Assembly (NCBI RefSeq): GCF_028705895.1
Contig: NZ_JAQWCQ010000020.1
Coordinates: 1 to 55,687, forward strand
DNA length: 55,687 nt
Direction: 5' to 3'
DNA from: Massilibacteroides sp.
GTDB lineage: Bacteria; Bacteroidota; Bacteroidia; Bacteroidales; Tannerellaceae
The notes under the pieces are model-generated. The model did no database searches. It was not told the origin of the DNA and worked only from the letters and a program-made list of their open reading frames with translations. Position numbers and translations under genes: made by a program. Shown here piece by piece: positions 27,154-36,611 of the stretch. How positions within the stretch are numbered: position 1 is the first letter of the stretch; every line of letters starts with the position of its first letter.

Positions 27154-27887
27154 ACGCCTCCCCCGTCAGGCGTGATCGAGGGCGCGATAACCAAGTTTCC
27201 TGCAGCCCGCCTATTAACCCGTTTTGCGATTGCATTGCGAATGGGGAAATAGACTAAATAAGACAACTCAACAGATAAGACACCTATACCTGCTCCGGCA
27301 AATACATCAGCCACCCAATGGCGGTTATTGTGCACTCTTAAAGCACCCACAAAGGTAGCCATTGCGTAGCCTGAATAGGCCAGTACAGGGGCAGTATCCT
27401 TAAACTCCTTATAAGCCAAATGCGCCCCCAAAAAGGCATTGGCTGTATGTCCCGAAGGAAAAGAGTAAGGAGCTCCGTCAGGACGTATTTCTTTCACCGT
27501 ATTCTTTAGTCCATGTATCATTCCGGCATTAAAACCTTCGGCCAGCGTAAGCAAGAACAGTTGATCTACGAAGTTATGCTTTTCTTCAGCCAATAAATCA
27601 CAAACAAAGACCCATCCGAACATCCCCCATTCCATATAGTCATCGATCCGTATCTTATTAACGGAATCCTTCCGCGAGATCAGATGAAAATCCTGCCAAC
27701 CGTCGATAGCAGTACCAAGTGCACCTACTGTAATCAGTGAAGCCGGCAGAATTAATTGCTTAGCATGAAAGGTATAAGGCGTAACCGCCAAACTATCTGT
27801 GGACACGGAAGCAAATCCTTTTAAGGTAAAAAAGGAGGTAAGGAGCAACAGCAGATATATTCTCACAGCTATACAATAATATTTCAT
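27132..27887 (-). CDS. PAP2-family membrane phosphatase
   Basis: A 251-residue membrane-associated phosphatase of the PAP2 superfamily, which acts on lipid or polyprenyl pyrophosphates. The three-part active site is complete: KNTVKEIRP, PSGHT and RVHNNRHWVAD. A signal peptide or first helix occupies the N-terminus. The ATG at 27887 lies only about five bases from the end of a consensus -7 box, so either the message is nearly leaderless or translation starts at the in-frame GTG at 27866 (VRIYLLLLLTSFF), which also gives a good signal peptide. Possible roles are lipid A or undecaprenyl-pyrophosphate dephosphorylation. Confidence 0.88.
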   Translation of the reverse strand: MKYYCIAVRIYLLLLLTSFFTLKGFASVSTDSLAVTPYTFHAKQLILPASLITVGALGTAIDGWQDFHLISRKDSVNKIRIDDYMEWGMFGWVFVCDLLAEEKHNFVDQLFLLTLAEGFNAGMIHGLKNTVKEIRPDGAPYSFPSGHTANAFLGAHLAYKEFKDTAPVLAYSGYAMATFVGALRVHNNRHWVADVFAGAGIGVLSVELSYLVYFPIRNAIAKRVNRRAAGNLVIAPSITPDGGGVYLSFKF

Positions 27888-27892
27888 GCCTG

Positions 27893-27900
27893 CAAAGATA
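27893..27900 (-). promoter_or_regulatory. -7 promoter box abutting the PAP2 gene start
   Basis: On the minus strand it reads TATCTTTG, a perfect consensus match. The predicted transcription start falls on or next to the annotated ATG at 27887. Confidence 0.5.
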
Positions 27901-28093
27901 TAAACCTGCCACTGAATTACGCCCTTTTCAGAAAAAATAAAAGGAGCTTAGAGACGAAATTTGAGGCGCTTCAAAATTTGAAAATATACTTTCAATCTTA
28001 TTTGCCCTCTTTGTTTTAGTTGGTGTTCAGGCTTCATCCGATCATGAGATAGTATATTTTTATATGGCGCGTCTATAAATCCGCATTTTTGTG

Positions 28094-28101
28094 TAAGTTT
28101 G
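28094..28101 (+). promoter_or_regulatory. -7 promoter box of cysS
   Basis: TAAGTTTG fits TAnnTTTG and gives a leader of about 25 bases to the ATG at 28132. It also argues against the upstream in-frame start near 28099. Confidence 0.55.
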
Positions 28102-28131
28102 TGTCTGTTATTAAAGAATAGAGGAAGAATT

Positions 28132-29607
28132 ATGGAACATCCGTTGAATATTTACAACACATTGACCCGGAAGAAAGAACAGTTTGTACCCTTGCATGCT
28201 CCGCATGTCGGAATGTATGTTTGCGGACCAACGGTTTATGGAGATGGACATTTAGGACACGCTCGTCCGGCCATTACGTTTGATATTCTGTTTCGATATT
28301 TACGTCATTTAGGTTATAAGGTTCGCTATGTTCGTAACATTACAGATGTAGGACACTTAGAACATGATGCTGACAGTGGTGAAGATAAGATAGCTAAGAA
28401 AGCGCGCTTAGAACAGCTTGAGCCGATGGAAGTTGTGCAATATTATCTCAATCGCTATCATAAGGCAATGGATGCACTCAATGTGCTTCCTCCCAGCATC
28501 GAGCCGCATGCTTCCGGACATATTATAGAACAGATCGAATTAGTCAGAACCATATTAGAAAATGGCTTTGCTTATGAAAGCGAAGGTTCTGTATATTTTG
28601 ACGTTGAGAAATACAATAAGAAACATCACTACGGTGTCCTTTCCGGACGTAATATTGAAGATATGCTTAATACCACCCGTGAGTTAGACGGGCAGGACGA
28701 GAAGCATAATCCGATTGATTTTGCCCTTTGGAAGAAGGCACAACCGGAACATATCATGCGCTGGCCATCACCTTGGGGTATTGGTTTTCCGGGATGGCAT
28801 TGCGAATGTACGGCGATGGGTAAGAAATACCTTGGCGAACATTTTGACATACACGGAGGAGGGATGGATTTAGTTTTTCCACACCACGAATGCGAGATAG
28901 CGCAAGCGGTGGCATCGCAGGGAGACGACATGGTGCATTATTGGATGCATAATAATATGATTACGGTAAACGGGCAGAAGATGGGAAAATCATTAGGTAA
29001 TTTCATCACACTTGATGAGTTCTTTACCGGAAATCATAAAATGCTTCATCAGGCATATTCTCCAATGACGATTCGCTTCTTTATTCTCCAGGCGCATTAT
29101 CGTAGCACGGTCGATTTCAGTAATGAAGCGCTTCAGGCCTCTGATAAAGGTTTATCACGTCTGTTGGATGCCTATGCAAGCTTAAAAAAGCTTACACCAT
29201 CAGAGACTACGACCGTTGAGATAAACGGTATTCGTTCTAAATGCTATGATGCACTTAATGACGACTTAAATACTCCGATCGTAATCTCTCACTTGTTTGA
29301 TGCCGCGCGAGCTATTAATACGGTAAAAGACGGAAAGGGAACGATCAACGTAGCAGATCTGAAGGAACTACAGGAAGTATTCGATCTCTTTCTCTTTGAT
29401 TTGCTTGGTATTCTCCCGGAGACATCTGCGGGAGGCAATGCGAATGAGGCCTTTGGCAAAGCAATGGACTTATTGCTGACCATCCGTCAGCAGGCAAAAC
29501 AGAATAAAGACTGGGCTACTTCAGACAAGATCAGGAATGAACTGACAGAAATCGGATTTGAAATAAAAGACACAAAAGACGGCGCTGAATGGAAGTTAGG
29601 GAAATAA
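28132..29607 (+). CDS. cysS: Cysteinyl-tRNA synthetase
   Basis: Attaches cysteine to its tRNA. The 491-residue protein is a class I synthetase with the HIGH-type motif HLGH (40-43), the zinc-site Cys31 in CGPTVYG, further zinc ligands in WHCECTAMG and HHECEIA, and the KMSKS-type motif KMGKSLGNF. The start at 28132 (MEHPLNIYN) is preferred over 28099 because it follows a purine-rich gaggaag site and lies downstream of the promoter box. The Gly in KMGKS is a tolerated variant. Confidence 0.96.
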   Translation: MEHPLNIYNTLTRKKEQFVPLHAPHVGMYVCGPTVYGDGHLGHARPAITFDILFRYLRHLGYKVRYVRNITDVGHLEHDADSGEDKIAKKARLEQLEPMEVVQYYLNRYHKAMDALNVLPPSIEPHASGHIIEQIELVRTILENGFAYESEGSVYFDVEKYNKKHHYGVLSGRNIEDMLNTTRELDGQDEKHNPIDFALWKKAQPEHIMRWPSPWGIGFPGWHCECTAMGKKYLGEHFDIHGGGMDLVFPHHECEIAQAVASQGDDMVHYWMHNNMITVNGQKMGKSLGNFITLDEFFTGNHKMLHQAYSPMTIRFFILQAHYRSTVDFSNEALQASDKGLSRLLDAYASLKKLTPSETTTVEINGIRSKCYDALNDDLNTPIVISHLFDAARAINTVKDGKGTINVADLKELQEVFDLFLFDLLGILPETSAGGNANEAFGKAMDLLLTIRQQAKQNKDWATSDKIRNELTEIGFEIKDTKDGAEWKLGK

Positions 29608-29613
29608 ACCTCC

Positions 29614-30504
29614 CTACCTTCTGCCTTTCGGCATTTCTATACGGCAATTAAGGGGATATTTTAATCCTGAGGAGGATGTATAGTAAGCTTCTGCCGCACC
29701 CAACTTTAACTTAGCCCTCAACCGTACGGGTATCCGGTTTTCATCATCTCCTATCCATATCTCAGCAGCGGATTCACCCTGCTCAAAAACTTCATCAAAG
29801 ATATCCATAGAGAAATGACGGGTTTTAAATTTGGCATTATCACGTTCCAGAATAGCCTGGCCTTTATAAAGGAATCCCACATTTACCACATCTCTTCCGA
29901 TCATCACTTTGAAAGAAAAGCGATCTCCGGTTTGCATTTTGTCATAATCCAGAGAGCGTAAATACAGCAGGGAACTCATCATATCGAAAGTACATCCCTC
30001 AGATGTCAGGACCGTATCAATCCTGACACGGGTAGGAGTATAACGCAAAGAGTGTGCAGAAACATGGTCATCAGTATAAGAAAATTCTATTCTGTCTATC
30101 GAATAATATCCTCCTTCATTCGAGTGCTTACCCGAGCGAAACAAAACCATGTTTTCATCATGAAAACTGGCTAACGTATCCCGCATTTTATAAATCGACT
30201 CAAACATACCGGTCGTACGAAACAATAACCGAGAACTATGCCCCAGCTTATTGTCTTCATTGGTTTTGTGAAAGTCAATAGATGCTTGTCCGGCTTTGGG
30301 CATCAGAATACCCCATTTAAAATAAAGAACATAATTTACTTTCTCTCCGTCCGTAAACGGTTGGTTGTTAAAACGGCATTGCCCGAAGGCATATTGTTGC
30401 AAGCAAAGCAGCAGACATATAACGAGATACAGATTCTTTTTAGAACTGTATGCCTGACATACCCGAACTGCTGTTCGAAGACGATTTGTTTTGTGTTCCT
30501 TCAT
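29614..30504 (-). CDS. DUF3108 secreted protein
   Basis: A 296-residue protein with a long basic start (residues 1-22) then a hydrophobic signal segment (NLYLVICLLLCLQQYAFG, about 24-41). The body matches DUF3108 (PFTDGEKVNYVLYFKWGILM; later GRDVVNVGFLYKGQ), a family of periplasmic beta-rich proteins of unknown function. Its first 65 bases overlap the end of the upstream lipoprotein gene in another frame. No later ATG precedes the signal segment, so the overlap is probably real. The last codon is close to the convergent end of cysS, six bases away. Confidence 0.8.
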   Translation of the reverse strand: MKEHKTNRLRTAVRVCQAYSSKKNLYLVICLLLCLQQYAFGQCRFNNQPFTDGEKVNYVLYFKWGILMPKAGQASIDFHKTNEDNKLGHSSRLLFRTTGMFESIYKMRDTLASFHDENMVLFRSGKHSNEGGYYSIDRIEFSYTDDHVSAHSLRYTPTRVRIDTVLTSEGCTFDMMSSLLYLRSLDYDKMQTGDRFSFKVMIGRDVVNVGFLYKGQAILERDNAKFKTRHFSMDIFDEVFEQGESAAEIWIGDDENRIPVRLRAKLKLGAAEAYYTSSSGLKYPLNCRIEMPKGRR

Positions 30505-32344
30505 TCTTATAGTCTCTCTTCTTTTTGGTTACTTCTTTCGGTTTATTCTTAGTGATTTCCATTGGCTTCTGACGGACAACAGGCGTAGATAACACATCCC
30601 AGGTTTCTTCTACGTCCCAATTCTGCATCACATCAAAAAGCTTCGGATAATAATAGACTTTTTCCGGTTGTAATTTCTCCGCATAATTACCGGTATCCCA
30701 TTCTCCATTCCCGTTTACATCAACAATTAACCGAGCATAATACTTGTCCGGTTTCAAATCCATAAACAAGACTCCCCCATCTTTAACCATTGCTTTTCGA
30801 ACCGGCGCATCGGTACTATTCAACAATTCAACAAAACCCGGAGAATTCAATCCTTGTATATTTACATATAAATTACCATAATCCTCCTTTTTCTTAATTC
30901 TGAACTTAGCAGAAAAAGGATCATTCCATTTCGAATAGACACTCTTTATTTGGGCAGAATCCACTTCAAGTCTGTATTCTTCGTCATAATTCCATTTCCG
31001 GCGAATATAGTAGGCTAAAGAATTCGTTGTATCCTGAAAGAAATCGAATTCAACCGGCATCCATACGGAATCCTTCATTTGATCTAACACAAAATATTCC
31101 GAAGAAACGTCAAATACAGGTTCTGTAAATTCCACATGAATCGTATCAAAGATATCCATTGAAGATGGAGCATAAATATTCATACCTAAAGCAAGCGGTT
31201 TAGCCTCTTCGTCATCCTTCTTTTTACGTTCATTGGCACGACGGCGCATAACAAACTGTAATGTATCTGTCTGCGCTTGCAGAACATTCAGCGAATCACT
31301 TTTCGGGTAAGTCAGTTCAAAAGACAATGTATCCTTAATCAAAAGTGAAGGATCCGTAATCCAATAATTAATAACAGCCTGATCGTCCATTGTCTGCACA
31401 TAATACCAGGCACTATCGGATGGCGTAAAGTCTAATGGAACGGGAACAGGAATCGTGTCTAAAGGTGCATTAAACGTCAGTACCCCCAAATGTTCCTGCG
31501 GACGTTCGGTTTTCTGCAAATATTGCCTTTCAAAGTTCTCTTTAAATAAGAACAACTCGATATCATCAGGTAGAAAATGTGTATAAGGAACGACAAGAAC
31601 GGTATCAACGGTCAATGTGTCTTTCCAGATCGTATCTTGCCTTGTGGAAAATTCGAAAGTCGGAGAGAATGTAGAATCATTAAATGCGATTTCCTCGCCG
31701 GGCTGGTCAAATTTAAAATCACGGTTTGCATCATTCAAAGCAAAAATCCGATACGTTCCCTCACTAAGATTACGAATCGTAAACCGTCCTTTATCATTTG
31801 TTTTACTGGTACGTAGAAATGGTGTTTTAACAAAAGCAGAATCTTCTAAATTATTATGTATTCCCACAATAATACCCGGCATCGGCTCCAGATCCGCTGC
31901 ATTTAGTAATATTCCGGACACCTCAAGCGTATCAATGACATCTCCTGTAGAGAAAGCGAATGTAAAGTTTTCTAACACATTCTTTTCATTATTATCCGCA
32001 ACCGAATTAGTAAAGTCTATTGTATAAGTAGTATTCTCCTTCAAACTATCTTTCAATTCTACCAGAATCCGGTTACCTGTTGGACGGATTACCGGCATAA
32101 CTAATTGGGGAGGGGTGATAATCACATTCTCGGAGGGCTGTTCTACCTGAATCAATTCATCAAACACAAGCTCTATTTTATTGCCTTTAAAGTTCGTTTG
32201 GTTCAACTCAGGCATACTGCTGATCATTTTAGGAGGAGTTTCATCATAAGGCCCTCCATTAGGCGAAGCTATATTAGCGCATGAATAAAACAACAGGCAC
32301 AAAGGCAAAGCCAATAAACAGTATCTTATATTGCTGTATTTCAT
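30440..32344 (-). CDS. Ig-like (Big_5) domain lipoprotein
   Basis: The 634-residue product is a lipoprotein (Cys22 after LLFYS) whose mature start SPNGGPYDETPPKMISSMP and the following Ig-like domain (about 40-125) are characteristic of a conserved Bacteroidota envelope lipoprotein with a Big_5 domain. A second beta domain (about 140-200) resembles a carboxypeptidase regulatory fold. The rest is beta-rich and the tail is basic and Ser/Asn-rich. It overlaps the DUF3108 gene by 65 bases and they are likely one transcript. The function is unknown; an outer-membrane structural role is possible. Confidence 0.82.
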   Translation of the reverse strand: MKYSNIRYCLLALPLCLLFYSCANIASPNGGPYDETPPKMISSMPELNQTNFKGNKIELVFDELIQVEQPSENVIITPPQLVMPVIRPTGNRILVELKDSLKENTTYTIDFTNSVADNNEKNVLENFTFAFSTGDVIDTLEVSGILLNAADLEPMPGIIVGIHNNLEDSAFVKTPFLRTSKTNDKGRFTIRNLSEGTYRIFALNDANRDFKFDQPGEEIAFNDSTFSPTFEFSTRQDTIWKDTLTVDTVLVVPYTHFLPDDIELFLFKENFERQYLQKTERPQEHLGVLTFNAPLDTIPVPVPLDFTPSDSAWYYVQTMDDQAVINYWITDPSLLIKDTLSFELTYPKSDSLNVLQAQTDTLQFVMRRRANERKKKDDEEAKPLALGMNIYAPSSMDIFDTIHVEFTEPVFDVSSEYFVLDQMKDSVWMPVEFDFFQDTTNSLAYYIRRKWNYDEEYRLEVDSAQIKSVYSKWNDPFSAKFRIKKKEDYGNLYVNIQGLNSPGFVELLNSTDAPVRKAMVKDGGVLFMDLKPDKYYARLIVDVNGNGEWDTGNYAEKLQPEKVYYYPKLFDVMQNWDVEETWDVLSTPVVRQKPMEITKNKPKEVTKKKRDYKNEGTQNKSSSNSSSGMSGIQF

Positions 32345-32364
32345 TTATTTTCAATTTCAAAGAG

Positions 32365-32372
32365 CAAAAATA
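32365..32372 (-). promoter_or_regulatory. -7 promoter box of the Big_5 lipoprotein gene
   Basis: TATTTTTG on the minus strand matches TAnnTTTG, with about 15 bases of leader to the ATG at 32344. Confidence 0.5.
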
Positions 32373-32420
32373 GAGAAAATACCGTCATCCCCCCATTAGT
32401 TCGGGACGAAATAATATTTC

Positions 32421-33695
32421 TTAACGACAATGAGGATTCTTCAGATAATAGTAACCTATGCGACAATACATGCACTTCTTCTTCTCGCAATAGTCACGTT
32501 TGAGTTGAATAACGGCCTGTGAGTCGGCTGCATTGCGTATTTGTAGGCCTGCATTTGTAAACAGACGCACTATCGAATTTTGTTCTGCTGGGATACGTTC
32601 TTGTATTTGTATCGCACGTTCACAAAATTCGGGTTTGTTTTTTTTCTTACCGTAAGCAAAAAACAAGGAAGCAACCGTATTTATTATCAGAATATGAATC
32701 GCATTTTCGCCTATAGGTTTAGGATGGGAAGAAGAGGCGCGTTGGAAATTATAATGTGTCAACCAATATTCCGAAGGCTGAAACCGAAAGAAATTTTTGA
32801 TTTCATTCAATGTGTTTGCTTCTAATAATTGGGAAAACAACGTATCGTAAGTAAACCAGAGCATCCCTAATTGTGCCAGTCGAATGTGCGGAAAACTAAC
32901 AGGCCGTGTACGAAGGCTCTTAATGCGTGAAGCGTCCAACGGTTTAAGCTTAAATTTATGAGCAAGAAACTGGTATTCCCGTCTTAGCAAGCGATAATAC
33001 TCATCTCCGTCTTCCGCATTGAGCAGTCCTGCCTGTCCGAACAAGAATGCTTCAACCTGAGAAATACTGTGTCTGTGTTTTTGGATATAACGGAGAGGCA
33101 GGCTACAGGCCAATTGCTGAAAAGCATCACAATTAAGTCCAAATCCGAAATTACGGGTAAGCAGAATATAAAACACCTCATTCCAATCTTGTCCGTGCTG
33201 ATCAAGGAGTACAAGAACATCTTGTGTTTTACGCTCTAATCGTTCACCGGCAAGGGCATTTAACCAGGAAGAGAGCAGAAAAGAATCCGTTTCTTTTATC
33301 ACTCGTGCACAGGGTAAAAGATTTTCGGAAGTTAACAAAGACTGACTATTTTCTCTTATATGTTCAGGAACCGGCAGAAGTAGTTGTGGAATTGGTTGAC
33401 CGTCCTGCCGATAGATCTGCGCATCGTTTTTTTCTGTCACATGCAGTATTACGGCATCATAAGCCTTGTCTTTATCATGCCCATGTTTAATCCAGTCGGA
33501 CGCCCGATCGTGAATTTCTACGCTTCCCGCCCAAACGGTATCGTCAATTTTGATTTTTGCATTAAAGAAATCCGGTCCCGCATTCGTATTTTGTAATCCG
33601 GGATCGATGATGGAAATTTCTCTCCCATCTGTAGTCTTTAATATTGCAGAAGAATATAGCCTGTATTTCCAGACATAATGCAACAAACGTTCCAT
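32421..33695 (-). CDS. DUF2851 family protein
   Basis: A 424-residue soluble protein without a signal peptide. It matches the Bacteroidota family DUF2851, with the diagnostic start MERLLHYVWKYRLY, IIDPGLQNTNAGPDFFNAKI and WAGSVEIHDRASDW. The C-terminus ends in a Cys-rich stretch (CEKKKCMYCRIGYYYLK) that could bind a metal. Some members have been discussed as nuclease-like, but no function is established. Its promoter box is at 33723. Confidence 0.88.
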   Translation of the reverse strand: MERLLHYVWKYRLYSSAILKTTDGREISIIDPGLQNTNAGPDFFNAKIKIDDTVWAGSVEIHDRASDWIKHGHDKDKAYDAVILHVTEKNDAQIYRQDGQPIPQLLLPVPEHIRENSQSLLTSENLLPCARVIKETDSFLLSSWLNALAGERLERKTQDVLVLLDQHGQDWNEVFYILLTRNFGFGLNCDAFQQLACSLPLRYIQKHRHSISQVEAFLFGQAGLLNAEDGDEYYRLLRREYQFLAHKFKLKPLDASRIKSLRTRPVSFPHIRLAQLGMLWFTYDTLFSQLLEANTLNEIKNFFRFQPSEYWLTHYNFQRASSSHPKPIGENAIHILIINTVASLFFAYGKKKNKPEFCERAIQIQERIPAEQNSIVRLFTNAGLQIRNAADSQAVIQLKRDYCEKKKCMYCRIGYYYLKNPHCR

Positions 33696-33722
33696 TGGTA
33701 TTCATAGTTAAGATTTCGGCCG

Positions 33723-33730
33723 CAAAACTA
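33723..33730 (-). promoter_or_regulatory. -7 promoter box of the DUF2851 gene
   Basis: TAGTTTTG on the minus strand matches TAnnTTTG. The leader to the ATG at 33695 is about 22 bases. Confidence 0.5.
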
Positions 33731-33767
33731 ACTCATTTTCCTGAGTCTGACTACTGAACTGAGTTTT

Positions 33768-36029
33768 TTAGCGTTCGATCTGGAACTTACGGCTCACTTT
33801 CATCAGATTGGTTGAGAAAAGAACTACATTCTTAGTCTCTTGTATCATATTCAGATAAACCATACTCACTTTCGTACTTCCGGTCTGGCCTTGCAGACGA
33901 CGCAGCTCTTCTTTATTTAGTAAGACCAGATCGCGGGTGAGAGCGGATGATTCGTGCACCAAATCTTTGAAGGAGGAATAATCATTCTGAATCAGCTTAT
34001 CCGCACATTTTTGTAAATAGTCACAAATACGATCCACAGCTGCGCCCAAATCCTGCTTTTGCACATCACTAAGCGGATTAAAGTGATTATCGATATGATC
34101 ACGGCAGGGTTCTGCCATACGGCGAATACTATAAATCAATTCGCTCGAAAAATCATTTCCCTGATAGTAGTATAATCCTTTTTCTACAGCGATATCGTGA
34201 TCAAGTTGGCTAACACCCAACGTTCCGACACGTTTAACCTGTTTGATATGTATCTTCTTTTCTTCAATTTCATGAAGGGACTGTCGTAAATCTTTCAGGT
34301 TTTCGTCCATAAATCCGCGAACTACTTTATATAATGTATCCTTCGCAAACAACAAGGTTGAGTTCAGTTCATTACGACTCAACTCACGAAAGAGAGCAAG
34401 TGCTTCATTCGTATCGGTTGCCGTCTGTAATTTTTCGACTGTAGAGTTAACTTCTTCCTGCAATGCTGCTTTTCTCTGTCTCTTTTTATACATTAGATGA
34501 CTGTGGATCAATATATAGATCGCAATACCAACCATCCCTATCATAGCAGCAAATCCTCCGAAATAAATAATCAATGCTACCACAAAACAGAAAAGGAAAG
34601 CTGCTCCTGCGGTAATAAACCATCCTGCAACAACAGCAATCACTCCGGTTATACGGTACACCGCGCTCTCACGCCCCCAGGCTCTATCTGCCAGTGATGT
34701 ACCCATCGCAACCATGAATGCAACATAAGTAGTGGACAACGGCAGCTTGAAAGAAGTTCCCAATGCAATTAAGAGCGCTGCTAAAACAACATTCACCGAA
34801 GCCCTGACCATATCGAAACTAACCCCCTTTTCTTCTTCGGGAACTTCCACACTGACAAATCGGGAGTCGATCCATTCAAGAACAGAGGGGGGTATTATAC
34901 TTATAATCGAGGAGAACATATTGGTAGTAGTACGAACTAATTTTCGCGCAATAGAGGAGGTACCAAAATTCTCCGTTCCTTCTTTTTGTCGAGATAAGTC
35001 TATTGATGTTTTTACCACATTATGTACTTTCTTTGATGTCGTCAGAGAAATCACCATAATAACTCCTGCACCTACAAGAAAATACCAGGGAGTTTCTGCG
35101 GACTCGGTCAGAGATTCCATTAAGAATGTGTCGGGAGAAACGGCACCACTTTGGCTAACCAAATCAATATAGGATGAATAAGCCGCCATTGGAATACCGA
35201 TAAAATTGACCAGATCATTACCGGCAAATGCTAATGCCAATGAAAAAGTTCCTAAAAGGACAATTACCTTAAAAACATTTACTTTCAGCCAATACAAGAT
35301 TTGCATCAAAATAGTAAAGGCAACAAAACAATAAAGAACTATTTTTTCTGATTGAGCATAAATAGAAGCCTTTAGCTCTGCAGTCATAAAAGTAACATCT
35401 TTCAACCCCTTTATAAGCATGAAATATACAATTGCTGTAGCAGCAGCACCTGCAAAAACAGCCGCAAAATATTTACTTTGCTTTTTATAGTTAAAGGTGA
35501 ATATAATCCGGGTTAGAAATTGAACAATCATCCCAAACAGGAAAGCGATCGCAACAGAAAGGAATATGGCGAGAATCATTGTAAAGGCCTTTTCTGTATT
35601 CAACAATTCCCCCAGATTCAAAAGTCCGTTTGAATTCGATATCTTAACCAATGCTACAGCCACTGAGGCTCCAAGCAGTTCAAAAACAAGGGAGACTGTG
35701 GTAGATGTCGGCAGACCTAAGGAGTTAAAGATATCCAGCAACACCATATCTGTAAGCATCACAGCCAACAGAATACACATAATCTCCGTAAAGTAGAAAT
35801 GTTGGGGTTGGTATATCCCATGTCTTGCGACATCCATCATCCCGTTGGAAAGCGTAGCTCCGATCAATATACCAAGAGCAGAAATAACCATGACTGTTCT
35901 GAAAGAAGCAGCTTTGGCGCCGAGAGCAGAGTTCAAAAAGTTAGAGGCATCATTGGTGACACCGACTGATAAATCAAAGATTGCTAAAATAAAAAGGCAG
36001 ATTAAAAATACTAAATAGATAGTCTCCAT
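33768..36029 (-). CDS. Inorganic phosphate transporter (PiT family) with PhoU-like C-terminal domain
   Basis: This protein (753 residues) imports phosphate with a cation. The two PHO4 half-repeats carry the PiT signatures (GVTNDASNFLNSALGAKAAS near residue 22, and FAGNDLVNFIGIPMAAYSS in the middle), with 10-12 helices. After about residue 530 a cytoplasmic helical region of about 220 residues resembles PhoU/DUF47, the regulators often encoded beside PiT genes; here it is fused. The ATG at 36029 is chosen because an in-frame TTG at 36047 is poor. A box caaaaata right before the ATG is probably fortuitous, because a better one lies at 36100-36107. Confidence 0.92.
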   Translation of the reverse strand: METIYLVFLICLFILAIFDLSVGVTNDASNFLNSALGAKAASFRTVMVISALGILIGATLSNGMMDVARHGIYQPQHFYFTEIMCILLAVMLTDMVLLDIFNSLGLPTSTTVSLVFELLGASVAVALVKISNSNGLLNLGELLNTEKAFTMILAIFLSVAIAFLFGMIVQFLTRIIFTFNYKKQSKYFAAVFAGAAATAIVYFMLIKGLKDVTFMTAELKASIYAQSEKIVLYCFVAFTILMQILYWLKVNVFKVIVLLGTFSLALAFAGNDLVNFIGIPMAAYSSYIDLVSQSGAVSPDTFLMESLTESAETPWYFLVGAGVIMVISLTTSKKVHNVVKTSIDLSRQKEGTENFGTSSIARKLVRTTTNMFSSIISIIPPSVLEWIDSRFVSVEVPEEEKGVSFDMVRASVNVVLAALLIALGTSFKLPLSTTYVAFMVAMGTSLADRAWGRESAVYRITGVIAVVAGWFITAGAAFLFCFVVALIIYFGGFAAMIGMVGIAIYILIHSHLMYKKRQRKAALQEEVNSTVEKLQTATDTNEALALFRELSRNELNSTLLFAKDTLYKVVRGFMDENLKDLRQSLHEIEEKKIHIKQVKRVGTLGVSQLDHDIAVEKGLYYYQGNDFSSELIYSIRRMAEPCRDHIDNHFNPLSDVQKQDLGAAVDRICDYLQKCADKLIQNDYSSFKDLVHESSALTRDLVLLNKEELRRLQGQTGSTKVSMVYLNMIQETKNVVLFSTNLMKVSRKFQIER

Positions 36030-36099
36030 CCAAAAATAGTTATTCAATTTGTGAGCAAATGTCTGAAACGTATATTTCGGTCAGGTTGCAATTATATTA

Positions 36100-36107
36100 C
36101 AAACCTA
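36100..36107 (-). promoter_or_regulatory. -7 promoter box of the phosphate transporter gene
   Basis: TAGGTTTG on the minus strand matches TAnnTTTG and gives a leader of about 65 bases. Confidence 0.45.
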
Positions 36108-36260
36108 TTACATTCGCATATCTATTGTGATCGCCAGACTCTTATATGCATTTTTTTTTGCTGATACTGAATAATATTTATTTTGAAGCTCTTCTATTTA
36201 TAAATACATAATGGGATACATTCAAATTAAAAAGTTCAATAACTATTTCCAATAACAGTT

Positions 36261-36516
36261 AGAGGCTGTTTTGAATTTTACGAATCTTTTTTATATTGTT
36301 TGTAACTCTTTCATGCTCTTTCATTTGAAATTTTAGATGCGTTTGCTCTGAGCTATTGGTTTGAAACTATATAAACGAAAGAAAAATGATCTTAAGCGCT
36401 TTTGAAGTGCGTAAGCAAAATGGTTAAAATAGTTTCTTTTTGTCTTGTATTCATATGTTTCGCCAAGTACCAAATCAGGTATAAAAAAAATAGAGAATAA
36501 ATTCAAAACAGATTCT
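36261..36516. repeat. Inverted-repeat-bounded element related to the one at 16795-16978
   Basis: The left end agaggctgttttgaattt (36261-36278) is matched inverted near 36499-36516, with 13 bases exact (aaattcaaaacag). The tips resemble those of the element at 16795-16978 (agag, C/G, ctgttt, A/T-rich). The interior of about 220 bases has no coding potential on either strand. This suggests a degenerate member of the same non-autonomous family. The rest of the gap 36108-36611 shows nothing further apart from a weak -7-like taatattg near 36574 ahead of the gene at 36612. Confidence 0.5.
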
Positions 36517-36611
36517 TAGTTAAGCTTTTCTTATTTTCACACGGGAATATTTATTCTGTTTCAAATTAATTCATTAATATTGCACTATGTATTCTATTAA
36601 ATCACAATAAA

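Noticed and set aside
33731-33767. Possible terminator after the phosphate transporter gene
   Set aside because: Only a six-base stem (aactca/tgagtt) with a long loop; not convincing.
34732-35172. Plus-strand frame of 146 codons opposite the phosphate transporter
   Set aside because: Antisense to the transporter helices; no independent support.
36031-36038. -7 box next to the phosphate transporter ATG
   Set aside because: It would start transcription inside the gene. A better placed box exists at 36100-36107.
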